From contig JAUYBI010000056.1 of NCBI GenBank assembly GCA_030693145.1, positions 1 through 39,433 of the forward strand: a stretch of 39,433 bases of DNA, given 5' to 3'. Each line of letters opens with the position of its first letter. Position 1 is the stretch's first letter. The notes under the pieces were generated by a model. The model had not been told where the DNA came from and made no database searches. It worked only from the letters and a program-made list of their open reading frames with translations. Both the position numbers and the translations under genes were made by a program. Positions 1-6,324 of this stretch are shown here, in pieces. The stretch is from Candidatus Omnitrophota bacterium. GTDB lineage: Bacteria > Omnitrophota > Gorgyraeia > Gygaellales > Profunditerraquicolaceae.

Positions 1-3
1 AAG

Positions 4-999
4 TTGTTACTAAGGTTTATATTTACCTTCAAATATGCCACTAGAAAGCAGCTGGATATGTTTATTCAAACGATAATGAATATGACATATACTCGTAGGC
101 TTATCGCTTATTCTCTAATTGGCTGGTATGTCGGCTTAAGCTACGGAAGAAAGGGTGTCATTTTGGGGCCCTATCCGGATATTCCTGTGGTAATGAAGAC
201 TAAGCTTTTAGGCTCTTCGCTTGAGGATATCTCTGGCAGCAATGCGTTGGTTATGGTTGTGCCGCCAGGAGAGGTGGCTAAATCTGATCAAGATTCAACT
301 TATTTTAAGATAACCGGATATTTTGAGGTTCCCGGAACTTGGGATTTCGATTTTATGCCTTCCGTTGCCGACACTAGTTTTAAGAAGGTCTTTATTCTAA
401 CCGGAAGCTATTCCCGCGCCATAGCCCATGAGTTCAAGAATCCTAGACGAAGTTTAGGAAACCTGTCAGTAAGTCAGCTTAATGATTTTCTTAAAGCAGC
501 CGGAAGAATCAATGATATGGAAAAGCTAAAGCCTTATCTTTTTCTTGCAAGGCTGGAAGAAGAATATCCTTGGCTGTATTCTGATACGGTACTTTTATCA
601 AAGGCAATGGGAAACATCCTTAACAATAGTATGATCCCCTATGACATCTTGGGTTTAACAGGCTTATTGGTTTTATTTATCGCTTTAAGCATAAGGAGTA
701 TTTGGCTATGGATGTATTACTTGTTTTGGGTATTTGCTTATTGGCTGGGGAGGATTGGCTATCACGACCCGAATCTCATCATGAGTAGTAGTGGCTGGCA
801 GGTAATTCTCTGGAGCCTTTGGCACGGCTTTATCCAGAAAGAAGGCAGGCTATTTTTGGTGATTGCTATTGGTGGTTCGGTAGTCTTCTTTGGGGCAGCC
901 GGACTTGTACATATAATCAGATATATTTTTAATAAAAATGAAAATAGGAGATTTTTAAATCTTAGAGGAAACTTAAAACATGCAAATGCAGAATCTTAG
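4..999 (+). CDS. Membrane protein of unknown function (5' end uncertain)
   Basis: I do not recognise this family. The frame is open to the window edge, so the gene may begin outside it; within the window an in-frame ATG at 58 is a better start than the TTG at 4. A hydrophobic stretch lies near residues 33-48. A soluble, mostly polar middle follows, then three hydrophobic segments near residues 214-232, 233-253 and 285-311, ending in a basic tail. The topology suggests an inner-membrane protein with a central extramembrane domain. The stop overlaps the start of the next gene by 20 bases, so the two are probably co-transcribed and translationally coupled. The partner is a superinfection-immunity-type membrane protein, so a role in phage exclusion or envelope modification is possible but is only inference. 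Confidence 0.6.
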   Translation: MLLRFIFTFKYATRKQLDMFIQTIMNMTYTRRLIAYSLIGWYVGLSYGRKGVILGPYPDIPVVMKTKLLGSSLEDISGSNALVMVVPPGEVAKSDQDSTYFKITGYFEVPGTWDFDFMPSVADTSFKKVFILTGSYSRAIAHEFKNPRRSLGNLSVSQLNDFLKAAGRINDMEKLKPYLFLARLEEEYPWLYSDTVLLSKAMGNILNNSMIPYDILGLTGLLVLFIALSIRSIWLWMYYLFWVFAYWLGRIGYHDPNLIMSSSGWQVILWSLWHGFIQKEGRLFLVIAIGGSVVFFGAAGLVHIIRYIFNKNENRRFLNLRGNLKHANAES

Positions 1000-1174
1000 C
1001 TTAACAGAAATAGGATTAATAATTATTGTCATCTTTGGTTTGTATCTACTGCCCGCATTAATTTCCTTTCTACGGCGGAATAAAAACTGGATGGCAGTAT
1101 TTTTACTTAATCTTTTCTTAGGATGGACTGGTATTGGTTGGGTAGTTGCTTTGGTTTGGTCTGTAATACGGTAA
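980..1174 (+). CDS. Superinfection immunity-type small membrane protein
   Basis: A 64-residue protein with two hydrophobic helices (about residues 10-29 and 38-60) separated by the polar RRNKNW turn. The second helix carries the run FLLNLFLGWTGIGWVVALVW, typical of the Imm_superinfect family (phage T4 Imm-like). In T4 the family member blocks DNA injection by related phages; many bacterial chromosomes carry homologues whose role is untested. It has a Shine-Dalgarno-like AGGAAA at 965-970 and starts inside the 3' end of the upstream membrane protein gene. Length matches the family. The family call is fairly secure; a function in immunity here is inference. Confidence 0.8.
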   Translation: MQMQNLSLTEIGLIIIVIFGLYLLPALISFLRRNKNWMAVFLLNLFLGWTGIGWVVALVWSVIR

Positions 1175-1247
1175 TCCTTCCTTTTCTCATCTTCTTTAGG
1201 CTTTAGCCTCCCTTAGTGGTTTTGAGTGATTTTTTTGTGTCTGACAT

Positions 1248-1296
1248 GCGGTTGCCTTCGCAAGGTTTGTTGGAAGGATTGCGCGAAGGCTACCGC
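1248..1296. repeat. Inverted repeat in intergenic region
   Basis: Arms GCGGTTGCCTTCGC (1248-1261) and GCGAAGGCTACCGC (1283-1296) are complementary with one mismatch around a 21-base loop. It lies between the superinfection-immunity-type gene and the caspase-like cassette. No T-run follows closely, so it is more likely a dispersed repeat or weak terminator than a classical intrinsic terminator. Confidence 0.6.
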
Positions 1297-1337
1297 AGGC
1301 AAATACCTTTAAGTGCTTGACAAACCACATAATTGAT

Positions 1338-1365
1338 TTGACATCGTTTCATTACCTAGTATAAT
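1338..1365 (+). promoter_or_regulatory. Consensus sigma70 promoter of the caspase-like cassette
   Basis: TTGACA (1338-1343) and TATAAT (1360-1365), both perfect matches to the sigma70 consensus, are 16 bp apart. Transcription would begin near 1372, leaving an AT-rich leader of about 80 bases before the ATG at 1455. No good Shine-Dalgarno sequence lies just upstream of that ATG; an AGAGAGGA motif sits near the predicted transcript start instead. Confidence 0.7.
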
Positions 1366-1454
1366 TAATAAAAGAGAGGAACAAAGTCGGTACCATCTTT
1401 ACTATAATTATCTTATTTTAGTAATTTCCAATCTATAAAATAGTATAAATTAAT

Positions 1455-1658
1455 ATGCCTGCCCAAGAAAATAGAGAAAAATTTCTGAGAGCTTATGCAA
1501 ATCTTCCGTTGAATACGCGTAAAGAAATTATCCTTGTTTTAGAAGAAAAGGGAATAAAGCAACCTATTACCTGGGAAGTTGCTTTTTTTGAGGTAAAAAA
1601 TAACACAACAAACAGTGAGAAAATTTTAAAAAAATTGGAAGAACTAGGGATAATTTAA
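1455..1658 (+). CDS. Small conserved-type hypothetical protein, first gene of caspase-like cassette
   Basis: A 67-residue soluble protein with no signal peptide or membrane segment. Its first half is predicted helical and charged. It then has the patterns PITWEVAFFEVKNNT and EKILKKLEELGII, giving a compact helical profile that ends in a hydrophobic helix. I recall similar small proteins as unnamed hypotheticals in bacteria and archaea, but cannot assign a function. Its stop codon directly abuts the ATG of the next gene, and the three genes 1455-2566 read as one operon behind the 1338 promoter. A role as adaptor, antitoxin or effector-associated domain for the downstream peptidase is inference from context only. 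Confidence 0.65.
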   Translation: MPAQENREKFLRAYANLPLNTRKEIILVLEEKGIKQPITWEVAFFEVKNNTTNSEKILKKLEELGII

Positions 1659-1913
1659 ATGGCAGAAGAAATAAAGCAAAAAAAAGAAGGAATTCCTGAA
1701 GATTTAAAAGATCTTGTTATTGCACGCCTCGATATTCTTTCCCCGCATAAAAGAATCCATATCGGTTCTGTAGGAGAATTCACTAAGGATGAGCTTATCG
1801 AACGAGTAAAAATTGGAGACGAAATTGGTCAGAAGATTGCTAAGATAGAGATCTCCTTCTTAAGAGCTTTAACAAAAGGTACTTTACTAGAAGAGCTTAA
1901 TTTAGAAAATTAA
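1659..1913 (+). CDS. Small conserved-type hypothetical protein, second gene of caspase-like cassette
   Basis: An 84-residue soluble protein beginning immediately after the stop of the preceding gene. A Lys/Glu-rich N-terminus is followed by a possible helix (LKDLVIARLDIL), the segment IHIGSVGEFTKDELIERV, and a C-terminal helix with EISFLRALTKGTLLEEL. No catalytic motif is visible. It resembles unnamed small proteins I have seen described only as hypothetical. It ends five bases before the peptidase gene, so stable stoichiometric co-expression is likely. It may be the regulatory or recognition subunit of the module (inference). Confidence 0.65.
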   Translation: MAEEIKQKKEGIPEDLKDLVIARLDILSPHKRIHIGSVGEFTKDELIERVKIGDEIGQKIAKIEISFLRALTKGTLLEELNLEN

Positions 1914-1918
1914 ATTGC

Positions 1919-2566
1919 ATGGGAAGAAAGCTGCTCATTACCAGGCCAGAACACGATGCTGGAACTAATTATCTTTCCAAGTGGAGTAAAAAAATAATAG
2001 ATTTAGCTGTGGACAGGGGCATAAAAGTTATAGACCTCCACCGTGAAAAGGCAAGTAGGAATAGAGTTATCGGAACTTTAGAAAAAACTGGTACAAAATT
2101 AGTCATCTTAAATGGGCATGGTAGTGATAATTCTGTTCACGGTCATAATAATGAAGTTATTTTAAAGGAAGACGATTCTAAGGCTGTAAAAGATAAAATT
2201 ATTTACGCACGTTCTTGTAGATCGGCAAAAAGTTTAGGAAAAAATTCTATAGCACAAGGCGCACTTGCTTATTTAGGATATGAAGAGGATTTTATAATGT
2301 TATCCGATGAAACAAGCGCAGGGAAGCCACTTGAAGATAAAACAGCAGAATTATTTTTAGAACCCTCAAATTATATCCCAGTTTCTTTAGTGAAAGGGCA
2401 TACTGCCGGAGATGCAAATAATAGATCTAAAACATTATTTAAAAAGAACATTGAGAGGTTAGTAATTGAGGGGCCATCATCGGATAATTATACTGCTATC
2501 AGATATTTGCTATGGGATATGGATAATCAAGTTTGTCTGGGTAACGAAAACGCAATTTTTACGTAA
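1919..2566 (+). CDS. Caspase/CHAT-like cysteine peptidase
   Basis: A 215-residue cytosolic protein with the layout of the caspase-hemoglobinase fold (clan CD: caspase, CHAT, clostripain). A hydrophobic strand runs into a catalytic histidine (LVILNGHGSD, His67). A second strand runs into a catalytic cysteine (IIYARSCRSAKSLG, Cys100). The ALAYLGYEEDF segment that follows is typical of such domains. It has no signal peptide, pro-domain fusion or repeat sensor domain; a sensing role would have to come from the two small upstream proteins. In other bacteria CHAT/caspase-like peptidases act as activated proteases in immunity and programmed cell death. That this cassette does the same is inference. 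The fold and dyad assignment is made by eye and is fairly firm. Confidence 0.72.
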   Translation: MGRKLLITRPEHDAGTNYLSKWSKKIIDLAVDRGIKVIDLHREKASRNRVIGTLEKTGTKLVILNGHGSDNSVHGHNNEVILKEDDSKAVKDKIIYARSCRSAKSLGKNSIAQGALAYLGYEEDFIMLSDETSAGKPLEDKTAELFLEPSNYIPVSLVKGHTAGDANNRSKTLFKKNIERLVIEGPSSDNYTAIRYLLWDMDNQVCLGNENAIFT

Positions 2567-2753
2567 TTTTTAAGATTGAATTCTAATTGTCTGTTTAAAA
2601 TTAAACAACCTTACCCAATAATACTTAATCACCAAGGCGTAATAATGGATTACAGGATAGGTAAGTTTAAGGCAATTTCTGCAAAGGAGTTGTCTTTTTT
2701 TATTATATGGAAGCGGAGGACCAATGAAAATAATTACACTTATTTAACGAATA

Positions 2754-3008
2754 TTAGTCTCCGTAAACAGTAGTCGTGTACTTGCCGTAGATGTCGAGAG
2801 TATTCTTGGCATCATAATCCACATATTTGATCGTTTTAATACCACCATTGGCAGCAGCAGTTTTAATGTTACAGTCACCTGTGGCAACCATACCTAAAAT
2901 TGAGGTAGACTTGGCTGTACCAACCTTGCTGTAAGTCATTCCACCATCCCCTGCTGCACTGGGGATTTTTTGGTTGTTTCTTGGGATATCTCTGATATAA
3001 TATGGCAT
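2754..3008 (-). pseudogene. TRL-like lipoprotein, truncated remnant
   Basis: The C-terminal 60 residues match the TRL-like family pattern: STSILGMVATGDCNIKTAA, then GGIKTIKYVDYD and a terminal YTTTVYGD. Intact family members start with a lipoprotein signal peptide and Cys. Here the first 24 or so residues are unrelated and no lipobox is present, so the 5' part of the gene has been lost. The remaining frame runs up to the leader of the oppositely oriented HTH gene, suggesting truncation when the HTH/YhcG unit arrived. Probably not expressed as a functional protein. Confidence 0.6.
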
Positions 3009-3030
3009 AAAATGTAACAGAGGAGCCCTA

Positions 3031-3267
3031 ATGAAAGAATTGTCTGAAGCTTATACCGCAGAAGATGTCGCTCAATATCTTAAACTTCATCCTTACACTG
3101 TACGCCGTCTAGCCCGTGAGAAAAAAATACCGGCGTTTCGCGTCGGTGGCCAATGGCGCTTCAGAAAAGATGAGATCGATCAATGGTCGCGGTCATATCC
3201 ATTTTCCGATAAGCCAGAAGGCTATGGTTTGGCCTCCAATAGCCAAAGCCATAAGAAAGGGAAGTAA
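3031..3267 (+). CDS. Excisionase-family helix-turn-helix DNA-binding protein
   Basis: A 78-residue MerR/excisionase-type HTH_17 protein. The pattern YTAEDVAQYLKLHPYTVRRL forms the helix-turn-helix, and KKIPAFRVGGQWRF followed by KDEIDQW forms the wing. It has a clear Shine-Dalgarno GAGGAG upstream (3019-3024). It ends two bases before the DUF1016 nuclease gene start, indicating an operon. Small proteins of this family recruit recombinases or repress transcription. Here it may autoregulate the nuclease gene or be a leftover of an integrating element. Confidence 0.85.
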   Translation: MKELSEAYTAEDVAQYLKLHPYTVRRLAREKKIPAFRVGGQWRFRKDEIDQWSRSYPFSDKPEGYGLASNSQSHKKGK

Positions 3268-3269
3268 CG

Positions 3270-4325
3270 ATGAAAGATAAAAAAATAAAGAATGGCGGGT
3301 TAATCAAGGCAGATCGGCAGTCACAAGGAATCTATCTCCGCATAAGAAAAATTATTGAAAACGCCCGGGGGAATGTTGCGCGAGCCATCAATGCGGAAAT
3401 GGTTGTGGCGTATTGGCAAATCGGTAAAGAAATTGTTGATGAGGAACAAAGGGGTAAATCGCGCGCGGAATACGGCAAGAAGATTCTTGAAAATCTATCC
3501 AAGCGTTTATTGGATGAGTTTGGTAAAGGTTTTGACGACAGTAATCTGTGGAATATGCGCAAATTTTATCTAACGTATCCGATTCTCGACGCAGTGCGTC
3601 GAGAATTAAGCTGGACGCATTACCGAATCTTGATGCGGGTCGAAAAACCGGAAGCCCGCTCTTTCTATGAGATTGAGTGTATTAATAACAATTGGTCAGC
3701 GCGCGAACTTGAGCGGCAAAAAGGCTCGCTTCTTTTTGAGCGACTGGCTTTGAGCAAAGACAAAAAAGGCCTTTTGAGGTTAGCTCGGAAAGGCCAAGAG
3801 ATTGTCTCATATGAAGACATGATTAAAGATCCGTATGTTCTTGAATTCACCGGATTATCTCCCCAATCAAAGCTCTATGAAAGCAAATTAGAACAGGCTC
3901 TTATAGATAATCTCTCTAAGTTTCTGCTTGAGCTGGGTAAAGGTTTTACCTTTGTTGCCCGGCAAAAGAGAATTTCATTGGATGGAGACCACTTCTATAT
4001 TGATCTTGTATTCTACAATACAATGCTGAAATGCTATGTGATCATCGATTTAAAGATTGGCAGACTTGTTCATCAGGACATCGGACAGATGCAGATGTAT
4101 GTGAACTATTATGACCGCGAAGTCAGGCAATTGGATGATAATCCGACTGTTGGACTTATCTTATGCGAAGACAAAAAGGAAGCGGTGGTTCGGTATACGT
4201 TGTCTAAGAATAACAGGCAGATATTTGCATCGCGCTATAAATTGTATTTGCCAACCGAAGATGAACTAAGACGGGAGTTGAGGCGCGAGCATCTGCTTCT
4301 TGACATGGTTAAACGTAATAAATAA
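3270..4325 (+). CDS. YhcG/DUF1016 family PDDEXK nuclease (copy 1)
   Basis: A 351-residue protein with the two-domain YhcG layout. The N-terminal DUF1016 helical domain (about residues 15-105) includes EMVVAYWQIGKEIVDEEQ and the LLDEFGKGFDDSNLWNMRKFYL signature. The C-terminal PD-(D/E)XK nuclease-like domain (about 190-330) has HFYIDLVFYN as the first acidic strand and IIDLKIG as the (D/E)XK strand, with Asp in place of the more usual Glu. YhcG proteins are structure-specific or restriction-like nucleases often found in defence islands. The gene follows an excisionase-type HTH gene by two bases. The linker between the domains is encoded by a 25-bp perfect palindrome (3582-3606). A paralogue sits at 11555-12694 with about the same domain order and a longer linker. 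Confidence 0.88.
   Translation: MKDKKIKNGGLIKADRQSQGIYLRIRKIIENARGNVARAINAEMVVAYWQIGKEIVDEEQRGKSRAEYGKKILENLSKRLLDEFGKGFDDSNLWNMRKFYLTYPILDAVRRELSWTHYRILMRVEKPEARSFYEIECINNNWSARELERQKGSLLFERLALSKDKKGLLRLARKGQEIVSYEDMIKDPYVLEFTGLSPQSKLYESKLEQALIDNLSKFLLELGKGFTFVARQKRISLDGDHFYIDLVFYNTMLKCYVIIDLKIGRLVHQDIGQMQMYVNYYDREVRQLDDNPTVGLILCEDKKEAVVRYTLSKNNRQIFASRYKLYLPTEDELRRELRREHLLLDMVKRNK
3582..3606. repeat. Perfect palindrome inside YhcG copy 1 linker
   Basis: ATTCTCGACGCA (3582-3593) and TGCGTCGAGAAT (3595-3606) are exact complements around one base. The palindrome encodes the linker residues ILDAVRREL, exactly where the second YhcG copy carries its own short palindromic repeats. Confidence 0.85.
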
Positions 4326-4399
4326 GACGACGCGTTGAATGGAGTCGAAAAGCGGGTCGCTGAAAAGGTCACTGAAGATCAACGGTTGAGCTTCCCTTT

Positions 4400-4693
4400 T
4401 TGAGGGGATTAAATGAGGGATTAAAATCACTGCTGGAGGTTATAAAAGTAACCTCTGGAGTTAAAGCGAAAGATTTAAGTCCGCGTTTGAATGGAAGACC
4501 CATAAAAACAATAGAACGGCAGATAAAGGCTATAAAACTTATTAAAGAAAAAGGGGTAATTAGTCTTTCTGATATTCAAGTTTTCTATGTAACAACTACA
4601 CGGAAAACTTTGTATCGTGATTTACAAAACCTTGTTGACAAGGGGCTCGTTAAGGCTCAAGGTGATCGAAAAGGACGAAAATACGCCCTCTAA
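4400..4693 (+). pseudogene. Winged-helix C-terminal fragment (AAA/Fic-type transcriptional regulator tail)
   Basis: The segment GLNEGLKSLLEVIK...LNGRPIKTIERQIKAIK followed by the wing TRKTLYRDLQNLVDKGLV and RKGRKY is typical of the C-terminal winged-helix tails of AlbA_2/RecG-like AAA_4 proteins and Fic proteins. The only start in frame is a TTG at 4400. In another frame upstream (about 4340-4395) the bases encode a tail-like ERVAEKVTEDQR motif also typical of these proteins, so the gene body has been lost and the remainder frame-shifted. Downstream the tail runs into a TATGGGAC-rich stretch (4695-4730). I read it as a remnant rather than a functional 97-residue regulator, though independent translation cannot be excluded. 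Confidence 0.55.
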
Positions 4694-4739
4694 GATATGG
4701 GACATTTATGGGACATATGGGACAGGCTATAAAATAATT

Positions 4740-5042
4740 AACGAAATTAGCAATTGTCATTTTTGGTTAGATAAACAAATACAGGCTCTCAAGCCAAAAC
4801 TTATCGTAAGTCTTGGGAATGTTGCTTTGAAATCTTTAAAACTTTATTTTAAAGATTCAGTTTCGCTTAAGAAGTTTTCCTTAAAGGAAAATGTTGGCGA
4901 CACAATCAAAGATACCACGCCTTGGATTTATCCTCTTTATCATACGTCAAAAAGAGCCCAGATGACTAGGAGTGTTGAGGAACAAAAGCGGGATTGGCTT
5001 AAGATTAAAGACATCTTATTGGAGTTAGCTATCCCGAAATAA
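4740..5042 (+). pseudogene. Uracil-DNA glycosylase-like, C-terminal remnant
   Basis: The frame encodes NCHFWLDKQIQALKPKLIV then SLGNVALKSL, the core strand-helix of the uracil-DNA glycosylase superfamily (family 4/5 type). PLYHTSKRAQ and MTRSVEEQKRDW follow, replacing the usual C-terminal HPS motif region. The N-terminal half, including the Fe-S cysteines and the active-site GEAPG motif, is absent; the open frame upstream is unrelated and joins the winged-helix remnant. It is therefore a 5'-truncated gene. A DNA-repair role is unlikely to persist. Confidence 0.6.
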
Positions 5043-5127
5043 TTAGACACTTTCCGTTCCAATAATATGAGAAAGAATAGGATCGTTTCTATTTTTCAGA
5101 AACACATTGCTTAAAAATCTCCCCGTT

Positions 5128-5148
5128 CCCCTCTTTTTCAAAGAGGGG
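5128..5148. repeat. Short hairpin
   Basis: CCCCTCTTT (5128-5136) and AAAGAGGGG (5140-5148) form a perfect 9-bp stem with a three-base loop, between the glycosylase remnant and the shared leader. It resembles the common dispersed CCCCTCTTT-type repeats of many genomes; no poly-T follows. Confidence 0.6.
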
Positions 5149-5183
5149 TGATTGTTTGAAAATGTTTCCTGTTGTGTGTTAGT

Positions 5184-5264
5184 GATAAATTTTTGGTTAG
5201 ATTTTAGGCTTTCTTGCGTCTGTTATAGCAGGATGAAAATAATAATAACGTAGGAGGAGAGTAT
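5184..5264 (+). promoter_or_regulatory. Shared leader, copy A (before BRO-N gene)
   Basis: This stretch contains GATAAATTTTTGGTTAGA, then TTCTTGCGTC, TGTTATAGCAGG, AATAATAATAACG and a strong AGGAGGAG ribosome binding site before the ATG at 5265. It aligns almost base for base with 16956-17044 upstream of the truncated dinD, and its core with 11449-11521 upstream of YhcG copy 2. The downstream genes are unrelated, so the leader itself is the conserved unit. Confidence 0.65.
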
Positions 5265-6092
5265 ATGGATACAAAAATAGCGGTATTTAAAGGACAAGGG
5301 ATACGAAAAATCATTTATAATAATGAATGGTGGTTTTCGGCCGTGGACGTTATAGCGGTTTTAACAGATAGTAACAATCCACGCGTTTATTGGAACGCTA
5401 TGAAAGCTCGTGTAAAAAGTGACGATGGATTTCAGTTATCTACAATTTGTAGACAACTGAAATTGGAGGCTTCTGACGGTAAGAAATATGAGACTGACTG
5501 CGCTAATACAGAGGGAATGTTTAGGATAGTTCAATCTATTCCATCTCCAAAAGCTGAGCCACTAAAGCGTTGGCTGGCAAAAGTAGGTTATGAGCGCGTG
5601 CAGGAAATTGAAAATCCGGAGTTGGCAACCAAACGAACAAGGATGCTCTATAAGCTCAAAGGGTATTCTGACAATTGGATTGAAAAACGGATACGCGGAA
5701 TTGCTATTCGCGAGGAGCTGACTGATGAGTGGAAGAAGCACGGCGTTGAAAAAAACAAAGAATATGAAATTCTGACCGCGGAGATATCCAAAGCCGCCTT
5801 TGGCCTGACGCCGAGCCAATACAAAAAACTTAAAGGTTTGAAGCGGCAGAATCTTAGGGATCATATGACTGATCTTGAGCTTATTTTTTCTATGCTTGGC
5901 GAAGCGTCCACAACTCAAATTACTAAAGTAGAACATCCCAGTGGTTTTGAGGAAAATAAGGATGTCTCTCGCCGTGGTGGCAATGTCGCGGGAGTGGCGC
6001 GAAAAAAACTGGAGCAAGAAACAAAGAAAAAGGTTGTAAGCCGGGATAATTATCTGGCAAAGCCTCAAAATAAACTGCTGAAAAATGAATAA
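5265..6092 (+). CDS. BRO-N domain (phage antirepressor/DinD-like) protein
   Basis: A 275-residue protein. The N-terminal BRO-N domain (about residues 5-105) shows IRKIIYNNEWWFSAVDVIAVL, the DGKKYETDCANTEGMFRI segment and IPSPKAEPLKRWLAKV. The middle KRTRMLYKLKGYSDNWIEKRI and the C-terminal GGNVAGVARKKLE are typical of chromosomal BRO/DinD-like proteins. BRO-N proteins bind DNA and occur as phage antirepressors and in mobile or defence islands. The gene has a very strong ribosome binding site at the end of a leader shared with two other genes here. A remnant of a DUF2130 gene follows 22 bases after its stop. The cellular role is unknown. Confidence 0.82.
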   Translation: MDTKIAVFKGQGIRKIIYNNEWWFSAVDVIAVLTDSNNPRVYWNAMKARVKSDDGFQLSTICRQLKLEASDGKKYETDCANTEGMFRIVQSIPSPKAEPLKRWLAKVGYERVQEIENPELATKRTRMLYKLKGYSDNWIEKRIRGIAIREELTDEWKKHGVEKNKEYEILTAEISKAAFGLTPSQYKKLKGLKRQNLRDHMTDLELIFSMLGEASTTQITKVEHPSGFEENKDVSRRGGNVAGVARKKLEQETKKKVVSRDNYLAKPQNKLLKNE

Positions 6093-6114
6093 ATACGGTG
6101 CCGTGAATTCATAG

Positions 6115-6285
6115 GAGAAACTTTGGTCTAAGAGAGAGCAACAGATTAAGAAAGTAGTTATTAGTACGGCGAGGATGTATGGAGATATGCAGGGAATAAT
6201 TGGCGCATCTTTGCCAGAGATAAAGAGTTTTGAGTTAAAGTCTTTAACTGATGAAACAGAAGTGATAAAAGCAGAAGAAATTTAA
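6115..6285 (+). pseudogene. DUF2130 C-terminal remnant (duplicate of 10299-10463)
   Basis: The bases encode EKLWSKREQQIKKVVIST, then MYGDMQGIIGASLPEIKS, which is the last 50 or so residues of a DUF2130 protein. The stretch is nearly identical at DNA level to 10299-10463, with only a handful of substitutions up to the divergent last codons. No start codon or upstream domain is present. It is the tail of a second DUF2130 gene whose body has been deleted. Confidence 0.75.
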
Positions 6286-6324
6286 AAAATCGTTACATGG
6301 AAAAAAGAAATAGACTTCATATCT

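Noticed and set aside
2576-2773. 65-codon plus-strand frame after the caspase-like gene
   Set aside because: TTG start without a ribosome site, no family pattern, and it overlaps the TRL-like remnant; read as non-coding.
5562-6068. 168-codon minus-strand frame opposite the BRO-N gene
   Set aside because: Antisense shadow of a gene with clear BRO-N motifs and a strong ribosome site.
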